From NCBI GenBank assembly GCA_964387485.1, contig CAYLWV010000004.1:1-41856 (forward strand): 41,856 nucleotides of DNA. The letters are read 5' to 3'. Below the pieces are notes generated by a model. That model made no database searches. It was given only the letters and a program-made list of their open reading frames with translations, and had not been told where the DNA came from. The DNA comes from Fluviibacter sp964387485. GTDB taxonomy: Bacteria > Pseudomonadota > Gammaproteobacteria > Burkholderiales > Rhodocyclaceae. The translations under genes and the position numbers were made by a program. Positions 23,344 through 32,563 of the stretch are shown here, piece after piece; the first letter of the stretch is position 1, and each line of letters begins with the position of its first letter.

Positions 23344-25158
23344 ATGAGCCTGCCATCCCGCCAACCGATCATCCGCGCCCTGCCCGATCATCTGATCAGC
23401 CAGATCGCCGCCGGTGAAGTCGTCGAACGCCCCGCCTCTGTCCTCAAGGAATTGCTGGAGAATGCGGTTGACGCCGGTAGCACCCGCATCCGGATCGATC
23501 TGGAGGAAGGTGGCATGCGCCTGATCCGCATCACCGACAATGGCTGCGGCATCGAGCAGGGGCAGCTGGGTTTGGCGCTGACGCGTCACGCCACCTCCAA
23601 AATTCAGTCGCTGGATGATCTTGAACGCGTCACTACCATGGGGTTCCGTGGTGAAGCCCTGGCGGCCATTGCCAGCGTCTCCCGACTGACACTGACCAGT
23701 GCCGCCCATAACAGCAGCCACGCCTGGCGCATGACCGCCGATGGCGAACTGACACCCGACGCCCTGCCCGCCGGCACCCAGGTGGAAATGCGTGACCTGT
23801 ATTTCAACACGCCAGCTCGCCGCAAATTCCTCAAAAGCGCCGGCACCGAGCAGGCGCATTGCATGGAAACCATTCGCCGCCAGGCGCTGGCCCATCCGGA
23901 AATCGCCTTCACCATCAGCCGCGATGGCAAGCAGTCTCATCTCTGGCCAGCCGACAGTCGTGAGAATCGCCTACGCCAGATTCTCGGCGATGACTTCCTC
24001 AAAGCCTGTCGTCAGGTGGACCAGGGCAATGACCTGTTACAGCTCCAGGGCTGGACCATGATTCCGACAGCGATCCTGTCTGATCGTGAAGCCCAGCTTA
24101 CTTTCGTTAACGGCCGCTACGTGCGCGACAAGGTGATTCAGCATGCCATTCGCGAAGCCTATCGTGACCAGCTGCATGGTAGCCGGCAACCGGGCTGCTG
24201 CCTGTTCCTGACCATTGATTCGGGACTCGTCGATGTCAATGTCCACCCGGCCAAAACCGAAGTCCGTTTCCGTGACAGCCGCGCCGTCCATCAGTTCATC
24301 TATCATGCCCTGAAGCAGATACTGGCCATCAGCACCGAAACCGCGCCACCGATCACCTTGGACCATATTTCAGAGCGTTCCAGTAGCCCGGTACAACCCA
24401 CAACCTATCAACCGGGGCTGGGATTACATCGTCATCTGGCTGACGCGCGGACACCTTACCAGACAGCACCACTTTCCGGCGCCGCCATCAACGCGGCCAT
24501 GGCCTGGCAAACACCGCCAGCGGACGCCACATCCGTTCAGACGGCATCCGGGGATGCCGATCAGGACATCCCGCCCCTGGGATTTGCCATTGGTCAGCTG
24601 CATGACCGCTATATCGTTGCGCAGAACGCGCAGGGCATGATCCTCATTGACCAACATGCCGCGCATGAACGGGTGCTTTACGAAAAGCTCAAAACTAGCT
24701 GTGGCCTGGATGCACCCGCCCGACAACCCTTGCTCATTCCCGTTACGGTGAGTCTGAGCGATCTCGACATGGCGACCTGGCACGAGCAACCCGAAGCCCT
24801 CACCAGCCTGGGATTCGAGCTTTCCGAAGCCGGCCCCAATAGCCTGGTGATTCGTCAGGTCCCGGCCGGCATTGGCTCAGGACGCATCGACCCCGCCACC
24901 CTCGTCCGCGAGCTCATTCATAACCTGCAGGACTCACCAGCACAGGCCAGCCTGAGCGCACGCCGTGAACGCCTGCTGGGGACCTGTGCCTGCCATGCCG
25001 CCATTCGTGGCCAGCACAGCCTGAGTCTCTTGGAGATGAATGCACTCCTGCGTCAGATGGAAGCCACGGAGCGCGCTGATCAGTGTAACCACGGTCGCCC
25101 CACCTGGATTCTGGTCGACCTGCCGGCTATCGACGCCCTGTTCCTGCATGGTCGCTAA
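23344..25158 (+). CDS. mutL: DNA mismatch repair protein MutL
   Basis: A 604-residue GHKL ATPase and mismatch-repair matchmaker. The N-terminal motifs are QIAAGEVVERPASVLKELLE, DNGCGI, TRHATSKI and GFRGEALAAI. The C-terminal domain carries DQHAAHERVLYE (from residue 436), matching the endonuclease motif DQHA-X2-E-X4-E, plus CACHAAIRG and QCNHGRP. This predicts a nicking MutL as in bacteria without MutH, unlike E. coli. The start is fixed because an in-frame TAG directly precedes the ATG. miaA overlaps its last 11 bases. Confidence 0.97.
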   Translation: MSLPSRQPIIRALPDHLISQIAAGEVVERPASVLKELLENAVDAGSTRIRIDLEEGGMRLIRITDNGCGIEQGQLGLALTRHATSKIQSLDDLERVTTMGFRGEALAAIASVSRLTLTSAAHNSSHAWRMTADGELTPDALPAGTQVEMRDLYFNTPARRKFLKSAGTEQAHCMETIRRQALAHPEIAFTISRDGKQSHLWPADSRENRLRQILGDDFLKACRQVDQGNDLLQLQGWTMIPTAILSDREAQLTFVNGRYVRDKVIQHAIREAYRDQLHGSRQPGCCLFLTIDSGLVDVNVHPAKTEVRFRDSRAVHQFIYHALKQILAISTETAPPITLDHISERSSSPVQPTTYQPGLGLHRHLADARTPYQTAPLSGAAINAAMAWQTPPADATSVQTASGDADQDIPPLGFAIGQLHDRYIVAQNAQGMILIDQHAAHERVLYEKLKTSCGLDAPARQPLLIPVTVSLSDLDMATWHEQPEALTSLGFELSEAGPNSLVIRQVPAGIGSGRIDPATLVRELIHNLQDSPAQASLSARRERLLGTCACHAAIRGQHSLSLLEMNALLRQMEATERADQCNHGRPTWILVDLPAIDALFLHGR

Positions 25159-26113
25159 CAACCCTTCATTTCCGCCGGCCATACTGCTGCTCGGCCCCAC
25201 GGCCAGCGGCAAAACGGATCTCGCCCTTCGCCTAGTGGATCAATTTGCGGACCGACACCCCATCGATCTCATCAGTGTCGACTCGGCACTGGTGTTCAAA
25301 GACATGAACATCGGCACGGCCAAACCGGACGCCGACACGCTAAAGCGTTACCCGCATGCGCTGGTGGATGTGATTACACCGGAAGAAAGCTACTCGGCCG
25401 CACGCTTCCGCGAGGATGCCCTGGCCGCTATGGCAGAAAGCACCGCTCGTGGGCACATCCCGCTGCTCGTTGGCGGCACCATGCTCTACATCAAGGCGCT
25501 GCTGGAAGGTCTGTCGGATCTGCCGCAAGCCAACGCAACGCTTCGTGCCGAAATCGATGCACGCGCACAGCAACAGGGCTGGCCCGCAATTCATGCCGAA
25601 CTGGCAATGCTCGACCCGACAACGGCCGCCCGCCTTGCACCAAATGATTCACAGCGTATCCAACGTGCATTGGAAATATGTCTCCTCAGCGGTCGGCCCG
25701 CTTCAGCACTCTACGCCGAACAACAGCAGCAGACTGCACCGCCTTATCGATTCTTATCGCTGGCCCTATTGCCCAGCGACCGTAGCTGGCTGCACGAACG
25801 CATTGCGCTACGTTTCAAGCTCATGCTGCAACAAGGCTTCATCGAAGAGGTTCAAGCACTTCGTAGCAAATACAACCTCCACGCCGACCTCCCTTCGATG
25901 CGCTGCGTGGGGTATCGGCAGGCATGGGAAATGCTGGAAGGTACACTGCCGGCTAAAGAACTCGAAGAGCGCGGCATCTACGCCACACGTCAACTGGCCA
26001 AACGCCAGATCACCTGGCTCAAGAACAGCATTGGTTGCGAGCCCTTTGATTGCCTCCAAAACGACAACGCCGACCTGATGGGTCGGCGTGTTGCTGAATT
26101 TCTGACAGAGTAA
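25148..26113 (+). CDS. miaA: tRNA dimethylallyltransferase MiaA
   Basis: A 321-residue enzyme adding a dimethylallyl group to A37 of UNN-decoding tRNAs, using DMAPP. The P-loop GPTASGKT is at 16-23, followed by DLISVDSALVFKDMNIGTAKP (the usual DSAQVYR reads DSALVFK here) and the C-terminal ATRQLAKRQITWLKN. The frame is open further upstream inside mutL, but the ATG at 25148 gives the normal N-terminus and an 11-base overlap with mutL, a conserved arrangement. Its stop directly abuts the purM stop. Confidence 0.96.
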   Translation: MVANNPSFPPAILLLGPTASGKTDLALRLVDQFADRHPIDLISVDSALVFKDMNIGTAKPDADTLKRYPHALVDVITPEESYSAARFREDALAAMAESTARGHIPLLVGGTMLYIKALLEGLSDLPQANATLRAEIDARAQQQGWPAIHAELAMLDPTTAARLAPNDSQRIQRALEICLLSGRPASALYAEQQQQTAPPYRFLSLALLPSDRSWLHERIALRFKLMLQQGFIEEVQALRSKYNLHADLPSMRCVGYRQAWEMLEGTLPAKELEERGIYATRQLAKRQITWLKNSIGCEPFDCLQNDNADLMGRRVAEFLTE

Positions 26114-27205
26114 TCAGACAACTACGGTCGGTGCTTCACCGGCTTCGCTGGCACGGATCATGCCGATACGGCTGACCTGCTCACCATGCTCAGCCAGCAC
26201 TTTGCTCACGGCATCAGCGTTTTCCGGGGCCACCACGATCACCATACCGATACCGCAGTTGAATACGCGGTGCATTTCGTCGTCAGTCACACCACCGGCT
26301 TCCTGTAGCCAGTTGAAGAGCGCCGGACGCTCCCAGCTATTACGCTGGATTTCAGCGGTTAGGCCAGGTTGCAGAATACGTGGCACGTTTTCGGTAATGC
26401 CGCCGCCGGTGATATGGGCCAAGCCCTTGATGGCGCCCGGCAGTGCGGCAAATGCGGCCAGCACCGGTTTCACATAAATACGGGTGGGTGCCATGACCAG
26501 ATCACCCAGAGTCACCTCATCCAGCAGATCGGTCGGTTTAGCACCGCTGCGCTCGATGATCTTGCGGATCAGCGAGTAACCATTTGAATGGGCACCGCTT
26601 GAAGCAAGGCCTAGAACCACATCGCCCGCCTTGATGCTCTTACCATCAATGATCTGCGATTTTTCAACAGCACCCACGGCAAAACCGGCAAGATCGTATT
26701 CACCCGCCGGGTACATATCCGGCATTTCGGCGGTTTCGCCGCCGATCAGTGCCGCACCCGCCAATTCACAACCCTTGGCAATGCCACCCACTACAGCGGC
26801 GGCGGTATCTACGTCCAGCTTGCCACAGGCAAAGTAATCCAGAAAGAACAGCGGCTCAGCGCCTTGAACCAGAATGTCGTTAACGCTCATGGCTACCAGA
26901 TCCTGACCAATGGTGTCGTGACGATTCCAGGCAAAAGCCAGGCGTAGCTTGGTACCTACGCCATCGGTACCGGAAACCAGTACGGGCTCTTTATATTTTT
27001 TGGAAATCTCGAACATGGCACCAAAACCACCAATACCGGCCATGACGCCTTCACGCATGGTGCGCTTGGCCATCGGCTTGATACGCTCGACCAGTTCGTC
27101 ACCGGCTTCCATGTCCACGCCGGCATCACGGTAAGATAGACCACCACCGGCCTTGGCATCATGAGCAGCGAACAGTTGGCGAGCGTGATTAAGCGGGCAA
27201 AACAT
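26114..27205 (-). CDS. purM: phosphoribosylformylglycinamidine cyclo-ligase PurM
   Basis: A 363-residue AIR synthetase of purine synthesis. It has LSYRDAGVDMEAGDELVERIKP near the N-terminus, DGVGTKLRLAF, the glycine-rich ALIGGETAEMPDMY and HITGGGITENVPRIL. The start has AAGGA 6-7 bases before the ATG, which adds about 20 residues (MFCPLNHARQLF...) before the usual PurM beginning. It is divergent from hda, a common gammaproteobacterial order, but purN is not next to it. Confidence 0.96.
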   Translation of the reverse strand: MFCPLNHARQLFAAHDAKAGGGLSYRDAGVDMEAGDELVERIKPMAKRTMREGVMAGIGGFGAMFEISKKYKEPVLVSGTDGVGTKLRLAFAWNRHDTIGQDLVAMSVNDILVQGAEPLFFLDYFACGKLDVDTAAAVVGGIAKGCELAGAALIGGETAEMPDMYPAGEYDLAGFAVGAVEKSQIIDGKSIKAGDVVLGLASSGAHSNGYSLIRKIIERSGAKPTDLLDEVTLGDLVMAPTRIYVKPVLAAFAALPGAIKGLAHITGGGITENVPRILQPGLTAEIQRNSWERPALFNWLQEAGGVTDDEMHRVFNCGIGMVIVVAPENADAVSKVLAEHGEQVSRIGMIRASEAGEAPTVVV

Positions 27206-27261
27206 GGGCGATCCTTACATCAAGATGGCGTTAAGAGTGCAACGTCTGGGGCTGAATGCCG

Positions 27262-27301
27262 TGTAAAATGGCGCCTACTTACTAGCGCGGGCGATTTTAC
27301 A
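27262..27301. promoter_or_regulatory. inverted repeat between purM and hda
   Basis: TGTAAAAT (27262-27269) and ATTTTACA (27294-27301) form an 8-base inverted repeat with a 24-base GC-rich spacer in the 147-base divergent gap. It could be an operator. I do not recognise it; it is not a clear PurR site. Confidence 0.3.
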
Positions 27302-27352
27302 CCGCGAATTGTAACCGATGAGGATACAACCTGCCTGACGATGCAGGTAACC

Positions 27353-28021
27353 ATGCAACAACTGATACTCGACCTTCTGCCGAACCAAACGCCGGACCTG
27401 GGGCATTTTCTGCCCGGGAATAATGCCGAACTGCTGTCGAGCCTGACCAACTGGCTGGATCAGCCGGTGACTGCCTACCCCGGCAACCTGTTTGTCGTCT
27501 GGGGCCCCACGGGCAGTGGCAAATCGTTCCTGAATCAGTGTCTGGCCAGCGCCGGCTTCAACCCGCTGCCGCTGAACGATATTCTGCTTAACCCGCCTCG
27601 GGCCGGATGGCTCCTGGACAATGCCCAGCAGCTGGACGCCACCGGGCAGCAAGACCTGTTCCGCCACCTGGTCCGACTCGCTCATGCCAATGAACGCCTG
27701 TTCATCACCCTGGATTTACCACCGGATGCCCAAACCGGGCTGCGTGACGACGTGCGTACCCGTCTGGGCGCCGGCCATATTTACCGGCTGGAACCCCTAA
27801 ATGAAGCCGAGCAGCGCCAGTTATTGGCACAACGGGCGGCCCAGCGCGGCTGGCAACTCACCCCCGACGTCCTTGACACCCTCTATCAGCGCGCACCCCG
27901 CGATTTATCCAGCCTGACCCGCCTGGTTGAGCGTCTGGACCAGCTATCTCTGGAACAGAAACGCCGTATTACACTGCCGCTACTGCGTACCGCCCTTGAA
28001 GAAACCAACGTCCTTTCATGA
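27353..28021 (+). CDS. hda: DnaA regulatory inactivator Hda
   Basis: A 222-residue DnaA-like AAA+ protein that, with the sliding clamp, promotes hydrolysis of DnaA-bound ATP. The N-terminal QQLILDLL resembles the clamp-binding peptide. Walker A is GPTGSGKS (51-58); the Walker B region reads WLLDNAQQL, with Asn in place of a second acid. The frame is open upstream, but the ATG at 27353 with AGGT 6-8 bases before it gives the normal length. Its stop overlaps the HAD gene start as ATGA. Confidence 0.9.
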   Translation: MQQLILDLLPNQTPDLGHFLPGNNAELLSSLTNWLDQPVTAYPGNLFVVWGPTGSGKSFLNQCLASAGFNPLPLNDILLNPPRAGWLLDNAQQLDATGQQDLFRHLVRLAHANERLFITLDLPPDAQTGLRDDVRTRLGAGHIYRLEPLNEAEQRQLLAQRAAQRGWQLTPDVLDTLYQRAPRDLSSLTRLVERLDQLSLEQKRRITLPLLRTALEETNVLS

Positions 28022-28743
28022 CCATGACTCAACGTACCCTGGCCTTGTTTGATCTCGACAACACGCTGTTGAATGGCGATTCGGATTTCGAATGGGCCCA
28101 GTTCCTGATCAGCAAAGGGGTAGTCGATCCTGAAATCCAGGCTGCTAAAAACGCCCAGTTCTACGCCGACTACAAAGCCGGCACGCTGGACATTCATGCC
28201 TTTCTGGATTTTCAGCTGGCACCGCTGGCACGCCATTCACGCGAGCAGCTGGATGCCTGGCACGCTGAATTCATGGCCCAGCACATTCGCCCGATCATGC
28301 TGACCAACGCCCGCGCGCTGGTGAACCATCATCTGGCGCTGGGTCACCTCTGCGCCGTAGTCACAGCGACTAACGCCTTTGTCACCGGGGATATCGCCCG
28401 GGCATTCGGCATTCCGCACCTGATCGCCACAATTCCGGGGGTTGTTGACGGTCAATTTACCGGTAAACCGGTGGGTACACCGTCGTTCCAGCGCGGCAAG
28501 ATTACGCGGGTCGATGCCTGGCTGGAATCGCAGGGGTTGTGGCAAGGCAGTTTTGTCACCCGCTGGTTCTACAGTGACTCCCATAACGACCTTCCCTTGC
28601 TGGAGTGGTCCACACACCCGGTGGCCATTGATGCCGACGACACCCTCAAGGCTCATGCGGGGCAGCAGGGCTGGCCTACCATCTCTCTGCGCGATACCAC
28701 CGCACCAGATACTCTTTTTAAACAGATTGGCCTTACTGAATGA
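28018..28743 (+). CDS. HAD-IB family phosphatase, SerB-like
   Basis: A 241-residue haloacid-dehalogenase phosphatase of subfamily IB. Motif I is FDLDNTLL (Asp12 nucleophile, Asp14), motif II is in VVTATNAF, and motif III/IV is YSDSHNDLPLL. The IA-like cap fits a small phosphate ester substrate; phosphoserine or a related compound is possible but not shown. A second in-frame ATG lies 6 bases downstream. It overlaps hda and pcnB by four bases each (ATGA), so hda-HAD-pcnB is translationally coupled. Confidence 0.88.
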   Translation: MTMTQRTLALFDLDNTLLNGDSDFEWAQFLISKGVVDPEIQAAKNAQFYADYKAGTLDIHAFLDFQLAPLARHSREQLDAWHAEFMAQHIRPIMLTNARALVNHHLALGHLCAVVTATNAFVTGDIARAFGIPHLIATIPGVVDGQFTGKPVGTPSFQRGKITRVDAWLESQGLWQGSFVTRWFYSDSHNDLPLLEWSTHPVAIDADDTLKAHAGQQGWPTISLRDTTAPDTLFKQIGLTE

Positions 28744-30110
28744 TTCGCCGCTTCGTCAAAAAAATATTTAACCGTCGGGCGGCACCAGCCACGCGACGGG
28801 ATCCGGTCATCATTCCGCTCAAGACCCACGGCATCACGCGGGACATGCTGAGCCGTGGTGCAGAACGCGTTTGTGACGATCTTGAACGCGCCGGTTATCA
28901 GGCGTTCGTGGTGGGCGGTGCCGTACGTGATCTGCTGCTGGGTCGAGATCCGAAAGATTTCGACATCGCCACCAATGCCACACCGGAACAGGTAAAACGC
29001 GTCTGCCGCCGCTCACGCATTATTGGCCGCCGCTTTCAGATTGTGCATGTGATGGTGGGCCAGGAACTCATTGAAGTCACCACCTTCCGCGCCCTGCACG
29101 ACGACAATACGGCCACCGACGAGCACGGGCGCGTGCTGCGCGACAACACCTTCGGTTCGCAATCCGACGACGCCGCCCGCCGCGACTTTACCGTCAATGC
29201 CTTGTATTACGACCCCTACGACGAAACCATTCACGACTATCACCACGGCTACGCCGACCTCAAGGCCGGCCTGCTGTGCATGATCGGCGACCCTGAAGTC
29301 CGTTACCGCGAAGACCCGGTACGCATGCTGCGCGCTGTCCGCCTGGGTGCCAAACTCGGCCTCGACATTGATGCAGCGACGCGCAAACCCATCCGCAGCA
29401 TGGCGCCACTGCTCGACAACGTGCCCCCCGCCCGCCTGTTCGACGAGATGCTCAAGCTGCTGACCTGTGGTGACGCCCTCGCCTGTTTGAAGCGTCTGCG
29501 GGCCGAAGGTCTGCACCATGGGGTGCTGCCGCTACTCGACGTGATTCTGGAACAACCATTGGGCGAACGCTTTGTCGAACAGGCGCTCACCAACACAGAC
29601 CAGCGCATTCGCGAAGGCAAATCCATTTCTCCGGGCTTTCTCTTTGCCGCGCTACTCTGGCATGAAGTACTGGCCCACTGGAATAAGCGTAAGGACAAGG
29701 GCGAAATTGCCATACCCGCCCTGTTTGCCGCCATGGCTGATGTGCTGGACCGCCAGGCCGAAAAACTGGCTATTACCAAACGCTTGGTGGGTGACATCAA
29801 GGAAATCTGGTCACTGCAACCACGCTTCGAACAACGCAGTGGCAAACGCCCCTATGCCCTGCTCGGCCATCCGCGCTTCCGTGCCGGCTACGACTTCATG
29901 TTGCTCCGCGCCCAGACTGGCGAAATCGACCGTACACTGGGCGACTGGTGGACCCGTTTTATTGAATCGGATGGCACCGCTCAGGAAGCCTTAATCGCTG
30001 GCGCGCCCAAAGACAACAGCCCGGCCAAAAAACGCCGGCGTCGGAGTAATAGCCGACGCCGAGGCAAACCGACCGACGCCGCAGATCACAGCCAACCCGA
30101 GAGCGCTTGA
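28740..30110 (+). CDS. pcnB: poly(A) polymerase I
   Basis: A 456-residue nucleotidyltransferase of class II that adds 3' poly(A) tails to RNA and speeds its decay. The catalytic signature is VVGGAVRDLLLGRDPKDFDIATNA (GG at 59-60, Asp73, Asp75). RRDFTVNALYYDPYD and EDPVRMLRAVRLGAKLG follow, and the C-terminus has a basic tail (KKRRRRSNSRRRG), as in PcnB rather than CCA-adding enzymes. It precedes folK, the conserved order. Confidence 0.96.
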   Translation: MIRRFVKKIFNRRAAPATRRDPVIIPLKTHGITRDMLSRGAERVCDDLERAGYQAFVVGGAVRDLLLGRDPKDFDIATNATPEQVKRVCRRSRIIGRRFQIVHVMVGQELIEVTTFRALHDDNTATDEHGRVLRDNTFGSQSDDAARRDFTVNALYYDPYDETIHDYHHGYADLKAGLLCMIGDPEVRYREDPVRMLRAVRLGAKLGLDIDAATRKPIRSMAPLLDNVPPARLFDEMLKLLTCGDALACLKRLRAEGLHHGVLPLLDVILEQPLGERFVEQALTNTDQRIREGKSISPGFLFAALLWHEVLAHWNKRKDKGEIAIPALFAAMADVLDRQAEKLAITKRLVGDIKEIWSLQPRFEQRSGKRPYALLGHPRFRAGYDFMLLRAQTGEIDRTLGDWWTRFIESDGTAQEALIAGAPKDNSPAKKRRRRSNSRRRGKPTDAADHSQPESA

Positions 30111-30646
30111 TGTCAGACGCATTGTCAGGCCCCTTGCCAACGCATCGGGCGGTGATCGGGCTGGGCGCCAATCTGGGTGACCCTCAAGCCACCCTCGATC
30201 AAGCAATTGCCTTTCTGAAGCGCAACCCGGCAACGACCGACTGGGCCGTATCTCCCCGCTATCGCAGCGCTCCGGTAGGATCTGACGAGGCTCAGCCGGA
30301 TTACATCAACGCGGTGGCTACCTGCCTAACGCATCTGTCGCCAGCCGAGTTCATGCAATGGCTGCTGGATGTGGAACGCCAGTTCGGCCGTGATCGCAGC
30401 CGCGACGTGGTTCGCAACTCAGCTCGCACACTGGATTTGGATCTGTTGCTCTATGACACCGAAGTCATAGACACCCCATTACTGGTGCTGCCACATCCGC
30501 GTCTGCATCAAAGAGCCTTTGTGCTGCGCCCCCTGCTTGATCTGCTCCCGGATGCTGAAACACTCGCCCTGGGCCGTCTGGATCGGTATCTGCCCAATGT
30601 GGCGGATCAGGTGATCGAGTGCTTAGAAGGACACAATTGTTCTTAA
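30110..30646 (+). CDS. folK: HPPK, 6-hydroxymethyl-dihydropterin pyrophosphokinase
   Basis: A 178-residue folate-pathway kinase that transfers pyrophosphate from ATP to the pterin. Family motifs are IGLGANLGDP near the N-terminus, the region YRSAPVGSDEAQPDYINAV, and the signature ARTLDLDLLLYD followed by LPHPRLHQRAFVLRPL. The ATG shares one base with the pcnB stop (TGATG). The last 24 bases overlap the end of the convergent porin gene. panB, the usual next gene, lies 3 kb further on. Confidence 0.95.
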   Translation: MSDALSGPLPTHRAVIGLGANLGDPQATLDQAIAFLKRNPATTDWAVSPRYRSAPVGSDEAQPDYINAVATCLTHLSPAEFMQWLLDVERQFGRDRSRDVVRNSARTLDLDLLLYDTEVIDTPLLVLPHPRLHQRAFVLRPLLDLLPDAETLALGRLDRYLPNVADQVIECLEGHNCS

Positions 30647-31993
30647 CCCGAACACCGTGGCATTGGGTATCGCTAACTGATTATTCTGGGGTTGCGGCGC
30701 TCGCGCACCCGGATTAATCACATAGGTAATGAACGGCTGAATCGCCAGCCAGGGCGAAATCACGGCCTGGTAATCCAGTTCTATAAAGGACTCGAAATTG
30801 GGAATCGGTTTATTGCTGCCCTGGTACTGGTTTTCATAGCGCACGTTGTTAGCGTAGCTGGAACTCATATTCATATAGGCAAAGCCGATGGCGCACTGAT
30901 CCAGCGGCCGGCCATCCACCAGGCCGGTATAGGCCAATCCCCCTTCCACAAACCAGTTCACCTGATTCCGATCACTCTGCGGGCTGATGTGCACACTGGC
31001 AAACACATTCGGCCCCTGATTATCGGTGTTGGCATCCCGCCAGATCGCCTGATCAAAACTGGCATACAAGGAATAATTACCTTTGTAGCTTTGCGGTGTC
31101 CCGCTGGCGTTATCTGCCGCCAACGGCACCCCGTTGCTGGCCGTGCTCAGGCTGTTAAAGCTTTGCGAGTTGTACCAGCCACCCAGCTTATACGTCCCTG
31201 GCATACCGCCTTTGCCTTCGGGATTCAGGTTATAAATCGCTTCGGCGAAGCTCAGCACACCCTGCCCCAATGGGAATTCCAGTCCGTTGCTATTGCCATT
31301 GGGGTTTTTGCCCGTTGGGTTTCCGTTAAACACGGCGCCCTGCACTGTCCATCGTTCGTTGGGGGTGAGAATCAGCTGGGCACCCGGTACCGCATTCGGG
31401 TAGGTTGGCCCGGACCCGGGTAAGTTCTGCGCCCAAATCGCCGGCCAGCCCCAGGTACTGTTCACCATAAAGGCCGCCGATTCGATGGTGTCAAAGTTCA
31501 AATCCGCTTCGATCTGCCCCACTTTAACGGCCAAATATTCGTCAAAGAGTTTTTGCTGAACCCAAAACTCCCCCATCTTCGTACCGTTCGGCGCATATTC
31601 GATATTGGTCACGGTCATAATGTTCTGGAGATTGGTCTGACTGATACCCTTCCCCTGAACCACATAAGCCGCGATGTGGGCACTGCCACCCGCCCACCCC
31701 ATGAGCTTATTCAAATCCATATCGACCTGGGGCTGGAACAAACCATCATATTCCACACCACGACGCACGCCACCGTTGACATTACCCATCACATCGGAAG
31801 TTTGGGTCAGGCTAAAAACAACACCGTTATCTTCGAGCTTGCTTCGCAGGCCACCCCAATTACCAGACAGCGATGGGCGAACAAAAAAACCGTCCGGATT
31901 ATCTTCGGATGCCGACACCCATCCCGGGGCGGCGCAGAACAGCGCACCCACAAGATAGGCAACACAACGGGCATCGAGGCGGCATCCGGTCAA
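30623..31993 (-). CDS. OprB-family carbohydrate porin
   Basis: A 456-residue outer-membrane porin. A signal peptide (to about VSASEDNPDG) precedes a barrel with the OprB opening LSGNWGGLRSKLEDNGVVF, aromatic-girdle strands throughout, and the C-terminal Phe (TIVSF) recognised by the Bam machinery. GERWTV-type strands and AIQPFITYVINPG near the end fit PF04966. The solute is unknown; OprB porins pass sugars and other small molecules. It is the third gene after a PstS-like protein and a secreted unknown (81 bases after the latter), and its 3' end overlaps folK by 24 bases. Confidence 0.88.
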   Translation of the reverse strand: MTGCRLDARCVAYLVGALFCAAPGWVSASEDNPDGFFVRPSLSGNWGGLRSKLEDNGVVFSLTQTSDVMGNVNGGVRRGVEYDGLFQPQVDMDLNKLMGWAGGSAHIAAYVVQGKGISQTNLQNIMTVTNIEYAPNGTKMGEFWVQQKLFDEYLAVKVGQIEADLNFDTIESAAFMVNSTWGWPAIWAQNLPGSGPTYPNAVPGAQLILTPNERWTVQGAVFNGNPTGKNPNGNSNGLEFPLGQGVLSFAEAIYNLNPEGKGGMPGTYKLGGWYNSQSFNSLSTASNGVPLAADNASGTPQSYKGNYSLYASFDQAIWRDANTDNQGPNVFASVHISPQSDRNQVNWFVEGGLAYTGLVDGRPLDQCAIGFAYMNMSSSYANNVRYENQYQGSNKPIPNFESFIELDYQAVISPWLAIQPFITYVINPGARAPQPQNNQLAIPNATVFGLRTIVSF

Positions 31994-32074
31994 AACAACA
32001 CCTACAAGGCTGACGACACCAGATCGCCAAGATTTAACAAAAACAAATACTTACAGAATTATAAAACGAGCAGG

Positions 32075-32563
32075 TTAATTTTTTGTGACATCTGTCATCA
32101 CATTGCCTGCACTGCTGCTGCCGGATGATGAGCTCTTGCCCATTTCCAAAACAATCCGGGGCGCACCTTCCAGAGGGACATCACAGTTAACAACCGCCGG
32201 CTCCCAGTTCTCGAAGAAACTGTACGCCCTGACGCGACCTTCCGCATAAATCCGGACTTTCTGATACGGCACCCCTTGCAGCGTGCCTTCAAGGACATAC
32301 GCCGTCTGCACAGATTTTGGCGTAAAGCGCAGCTTGTTGAACACACTACCGCTATTCGTCTGCGCGAAATCCCTGGCTAAGGCGACGCACCCCAGAAGCT
32401 CCGGCCGCTTACGAAAAAGTTCCTGCTCTGCGTACAAGGACTGATAACGGTCATTGTATTTGGTCGGCACACGCCCGGCAAAAGTCTGCGTCGTGATCAA
32501 ACCGAGCAGCAGCAACAGAAAAACACGGATCGACCGAGGAGCCATCAAAGTCCGAATACTCAT
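32075..32563 (-). CDS. secreted protein of unknown function
   Basis: A 162-residue protein I do not recognise. A signal peptide (about MAPRSIRVFLLLLLGLITTQ then TFA/GR) is followed by a small domain with two cysteines (GCVALARDF and VVNCDVPLEG) that could form one disulphide. The C-terminus is Ser/Gly-rich. The start overlaps the PstS-like stop by four bases (ATGA) and has GGGAG 6-7 bases before it, so the two are coupled. Its place between a periplasmic binding protein and an outer-membrane porin suggests a role in the same envelope function. Confidence 0.75.
   Translation of the reverse strand: MSIRTLMAPRSIRVFLLLLLGLITTQTFAGRVPTKYNDRYQSLYAEQELFRKRPELLGCVALARDFAQTNSGSVFNKLRFTPKSVQTAYVLEGTLQGVPYQKVRIYAEGRVRAYSFFENWEPAVVNCDVPLEGAPRIVLEMGKSSSSGSSSAGNVMTDVTKN

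Noticed and set aside
27161..27352. N-terminal extension of Hda across the purM start
   Set aside because: Overlaps purM and gives a non-family N-terminus; the ATG at 27353 gives the usual length.
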